This document shows positions 62,110 to 64,000 of a stretch of 64,000 nt of DNA, one piece after another. A model generated the notes under the pieces. It was not told the DNA's origin. It was given only the letters and a program-made list of their open reading frames with translations, and did not search any database. A program made the position numbers and the translations under genes. Positions within the stretch are counted from its first letter, which is position 1. Every line of letters starts with the position of its first letter. The DNA comes from Candidatus Peribacterales bacterium. Its GTDB lineage: Bacteria > Patescibacteriota > Gracilibacteria > Peribacterales > Peribacteraceae. The stretch lies in contig JAGVDM010000005.1 in the NCBI GenBank assembly GCA_020058765.1, forward strand, positions 62,001 through 126,000, in the 5' to 3' direction.

Positions 62110-62181
62110 TGGAGCTGACGGGCCTCGAACCCGTTTCTCTCCATTTGGAGGGAGCGTTCTAATCAGTTCTACTACAGCCCC
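62110..62181 (-). tRNA. Probable tRNA-Trp (CCA), structurally odd
   Basis: Acceptor GGGGCTG/CAGCTCC and T arm ACGGG-TTCGAGG-CCCGT pair well. The anticodon arm CTCC/GGAG encloses CTCCAAAT, which would place CCA after T33 but makes an 8-nt loop. The D stem GTAG/GAAC has two mismatches. Discriminator is A and no CCA is encoded, whereas bacterial tRNA-Trp normally has G73. It could be a decayed or structurally unusual tRNA. Confidence 0.6.
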
Positions 62182-62194
62182 GTGATGTGAATTC

Positions 62195-62223
62195 AGTGAA
62201 GCACTGCATTTCCGACGTCTCAA
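62195..62223 (-). promoter_or_regulatory. Possible promoter of the tRNA-Trp-like gene
   Basis: On the minus strand TTGAGA (62223-62218), a 17-nt spacer, TTCACT (62200-62195), 13 nt before the tRNA. Confidence 0.4.
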
Positions 62224-62287
62224 CTATCTGCACTTGCCATTACTTATGAGTATACGCCCACACCTTATCCATCGTAGTTTGTAGTGC

Positions 62288-62330
62288 AGAAGGGTCACAC
62301 TTCTAGAAAAAGGAGAAGGATCACACTTCC
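62288..62330. repeat. Pair of 17-nt direct repeats with inverted arms
   Basis: AGAAGGGTCACACTTCT (62288-62304) and AGAAGGATCACACTTCC (62314-62330) differ at 2 of 17 bases and are 26 bp apart. Each has AGAAG and CTTC arms, as an operator half-site pair might. A 12-nt palindrome ACTTCGCGAAGT follows at 62372-62383. Confidence 0.5.
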
Positions 62331-62391
62331 CTCTCCTCCTGTAGGCCAAGGCGAAAACTCTTCGCTCTCCTACTTCGCGAAGTGATCGCCC

Positions 62392-62419
62392 TTGCAACTC
62401 TGTGCTACTACGGTAAAAC
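62392..62419 (+). promoter_or_regulatory. Promoter of the 62427 gene
   Basis: TTGCAA, a 16-nt spacer, TAAAAC, then 7 nt to ATG 62427. Leaderless arrangement. Confidence 0.4.
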
Positions 62420-62426
62420 AGTACCG

Positions 62427-62711
62427 ATGGAACACCACTCACTCAGCGGCACACACCACGACCTGGACTTCGCCCTGCATGTGCTCCATAGCCACACCTG
62501 CGGCGGCCCGCGATTCGGCCCCGGCGCGGTAGATGCAAGCCTGTATCTGTGTGCATGCAGAGTGGGAGCAATGAACGAGCGCCAACACGGGAAATACCTC
62601 ATGATACTGGGCTTTATGGAAAACAAGAAACAGCCTGCAACTCCCATGATAGATGTACCAGATACACCACCCCTCACGGAGGAGGAACTTGTGCTCGAGG
62701 AAGTGGCGTAG
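62427..62711 (+). CDS. Hypothetical small protein, His- and Cys-containing
   Basis: 94 residues from ATG 62427. The N-terminal half has many His and three Cys (HHSLSGTHHDLDFALHV, HSHTCGG, YLCAC), which might bind metal. The C-terminus is acidic with Pro. No family recognised. Promoter, repeats and palindrome upstream suggest a regulated gene. It ends 45 nt before the next gene on the same strand. Confidence 0.5.
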   Translation: MEHHSLSGTHHDLDFALHVLHSHTCGGPRFGPGAVDASLYLCACRVGAMNERQHGKYLMILGFMENKKQPATPMIDVPDTPPLTEEELVLEEVA

Positions 62712-62715
62712 AGCA

Positions 62716-62743
62716 TTGACAAATGTGGGAAATAGTGTAAATT
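62716..62743 (+). promoter_or_regulatory. Promoter of the 62757 gene
   Basis: TTGACA at 62716-62721, a 16-nt spacer, TAAATT at 62738-62743, with ATG 13 nt after the -10. Confidence 0.6.
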
Positions 62744-62756
62744 TCGTGCGCTCAAA

Positions 62757-63998
62757 ATGGAGTGCACACCCCGCTACACCTACGGACGGTATTTCCTGGA
62801 AAACCGGGATGATGACGCATTGCTGCAGGATCTGGAGCAACGGCTCTTTCGGCCAAACATGGAAACGCCGAACGATGTTATCCGTGCATCGGAGCGTCAC
62901 CGGATGCAGAAGCTCATGCAGCGCTACGGTGTGGAGTTCGATCCAGAGCTGTTTGGCTACGACTGGGACAAGCTCTCGTACATTGTCGCCAAGCTCCGCG
63001 GCATGGTGTACAACCACGTGCCGGTCGTCATGCCCGATCTGTACGCCGGGCAGGATATGGATGAATTCGTAGAACACACTGCACTCCCTAAAGGATGCAA
63101 ACTCCCCGAAGATCTCGATGTGTTCGTAACATCGATGACGAGTATGCGCATGGTGAAGGAACGACCGAGTTGGGTAACCCGCTACGGGCTCTTTAACCAA
63201 CGGCGCATGGGGCAAACCGTACAGCAACCGCATGAGCAACAGGCAACGCGCACCGGGTTTTGGATGATCCCACACGAGGTGCTTGAGCGGATGTTCGATG
63301 CCGATGCAGACGCATCATCTCAGGCATTCAGAATCTTCTGCTCCACGCAGTTTGCCGAGGGGCATGATGGATTCTTTCATATGCCAATTCACGGTATTTA
63401 CCGCGAGAATCCCCACTACTCAAACCTGCGTGCTTGGTCGGATCTGCTCTACGACGTGCCGGAGGAAATCAAGTACCCCAATGGTTCTACGATCCCGAAT
63501 TACGAAATGGCCGCGGTGCGCTCCCACCGCAACATGTACCGCCGCGCACTCACGCAGAACCCCAAGCTCGATGATATTCTCATCCACCGGTTCGAGCAGT
63601 ACACCGCACTAGTGGAACAGACCGTCGCCAAAATGCAGAAGACGGACGACGCAGCTGCATGCGCCAAATACATGATGACGTTGGCAAAAACACCGCTCTT
63701 CCACGTCATCGATCCGGATACTGAGGATCCACGCATTCGGGCGATTGCCGAGCGGCACCCGTGCATCACCAAAAACAACAAGATGATGCGGGCACTCCAC
63801 GCAACTGACCACGTGCATACCACGCAGGGGCAGATCCCCGTGCAAGAAGTGATCGACCAATGGCGCGACGCCGTCACGGCGTACGCAGAGAAGATTGGGC
63901 TGGTACAACCAAGCCCGGATCTGGCTTCTGCTGTGGAACAAATCGCAGTACAAGGAGAGAAGGCAGATGCTTCTCAATATCAAAAAATTGGTGTATAA
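62757..63998 (+). CDS. Hypothetical protein, complete
   Basis: 413 residues, soluble, no signal peptide, ending TAA at 63996-63998. Rich in Met, His, Arg and Tyr. Recurrent pieces such as FWMIPHEVLERMF, GHDGFFHMPIHGIYREN and MAAVRSHRNMYRRAL suggest a mostly helical fold. I recognise no domain or catalytic motif. A strong -35/-10 pair precedes it. A 278-residue open frame on the other strand is its shadow. Confidence 0.65.
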   Translation: MECTPRYTYGRYFLENRDDDALLQDLEQRLFRPNMETPNDVIRASERHRMQKLMQRYGVEFDPELFGYDWDKLSYIVAKLRGMVYNHVPVVMPDLYAGQDMDEFVEHTALPKGCKLPEDLDVFVTSMTSMRMVKERPSWVTRYGLFNQRRMGQTVQQPHEQQATRTGFWMIPHEVLERMFDADADASSQAFRIFCSTQFAEGHDGFFHMPIHGIYRENPHYSNLRAWSDLLYDVPEEIKYPNGSTIPNYEMAAVRSHRNMYRRALTQNPKLDDILIHRFEQYTALVEQTVAKMQKTDDAAACAKYMMTLAKTPLFHVIDPDTEDPRIRAIAERHPCITKNNKMMRALHATDHVHTTQGQIPVQEVIDQWRDAVTAYAEKIGLVQPSPDLASAVEQIAVQGEKADASQYQKIGV

Positions 63999-64000
63999 TA

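Noticed and set aside
62110-62181. Group I intron or spliced tRNA
   Set aside because: The irregularities of the tRNA-Trp-like gene are single-base mismatches and one extra loop base; there is no room for an intron.
62439-63275. A 278-residue open frame on the minus strand
   Set aside because: It lies antisense to the 62427 and 62757 genes, which have promoters and coherent composition. The antisense product is His/Val rich, as expected for a shadow frame.
1-64000. Alternative genetic code with TGA read as Gly or Trp
   Set aside because: TGA ends rpe, rplQ, infA, purC and others in ATGA overlaps, and no conserved protein reads through a TGA.
1-64000. CRISPR arrays, insertion sequences, integrases or prophage genes
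   Set aside because: No regularly spaced repeats, transposase-like proteins or phage structural proteins were seen. The only direct repeat pair (62288-62330) has two units.

Overview
The window reads as chromosomal DNA of a small-genome bacterium of the Candidate Phyla Radiation (Patescibacteria). A Peregrinibacteria/Peribacteria-like lineage is my best guess, but that is inference. Support: a dense gene layout, a ribosomal-protein cluster without rpmD (L30 is generally reported absent in CPR), a small protein ending in a degenerate Ada-like module that I associate with CPR genomes, and a large set of membrane glycosyltransferases. TGA serves as a stop codon in several ATGA overlaps, so the code is standard and not the Gracilibacteria/Absconditabacteria code.

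Layout. 1-2.1 kb: a broken-off lipoprotein and ftsH. 2.1-4.5 kb: a PMT-type mannosyltransferase and a GT2. 4.65-7.4 kb: a 922-residue membrane protein that resembles multidomain proteins otherwise typical of Planctomycetes. 7.4-10.3 kb: an AT-rich, probably imported block (flippase-like protein, methyltransferase, WecB-like epimerase). 10.3-29.6 kb: a surface-glycan locus of GT-C and GT2 enzymes, an FAD oxidoreductase and two small membrane proteins. Six of these proteins share an undescribed extracytoplasmic domain. 29.7-35.7 kb: housekeeping and carbon metabolism (purC, a spermidine-synthase-like fusion, DUF192, rpe, rpiB, tpiA, slipin). 35.7-43.3 kb: three GT2 enzymes, dprA, tRNA-Thr, a CDP-alcohol phosphotransferase with a decayed paralogue fragment, an HExxH protein with a small partner, and a DksA/TraR-type zinc protein. 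43.3-62 kb: the S10-spc-alpha ribosomal-protein cluster with secY, adk, map, infA, rpmJ and rpoA, all on the minus strand, split by a PfpI-like gene and a divergently oriented SLH-CAP surface protein. 62-64 kb: an odd tRNA-Trp and two unrecognised genes.

Expression signals. Many first genes have a -10 box of the form TGCTACACT or TANNNT only 6-11 nt before the start codon, which implies leaderless mRNAs. Genes inside operons have no Shine-Dalgarno sequence and often carry pyrimidine tracts (CCTCC, TCTCTC) just before the ATG.

The strongest candidates for something new are: (i) the Asp-Asp-Cys/Asn-Gly extracytoplasmic domain found fused to four GT-C glycosyltransferases and standing alone in two small membrane proteins next to GT-C genes that lack it; (ii) the planctomycete-like protein; (iii) the translation-start architecture. 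No stretch over 300 bases lacks a gene. The longest gaps (21384-21625 and 62182-62426) hold terminator-like hairpins, and repeats plus promoters, respectively. I saw no CRISPR array, insertion sequence or prophage gene.
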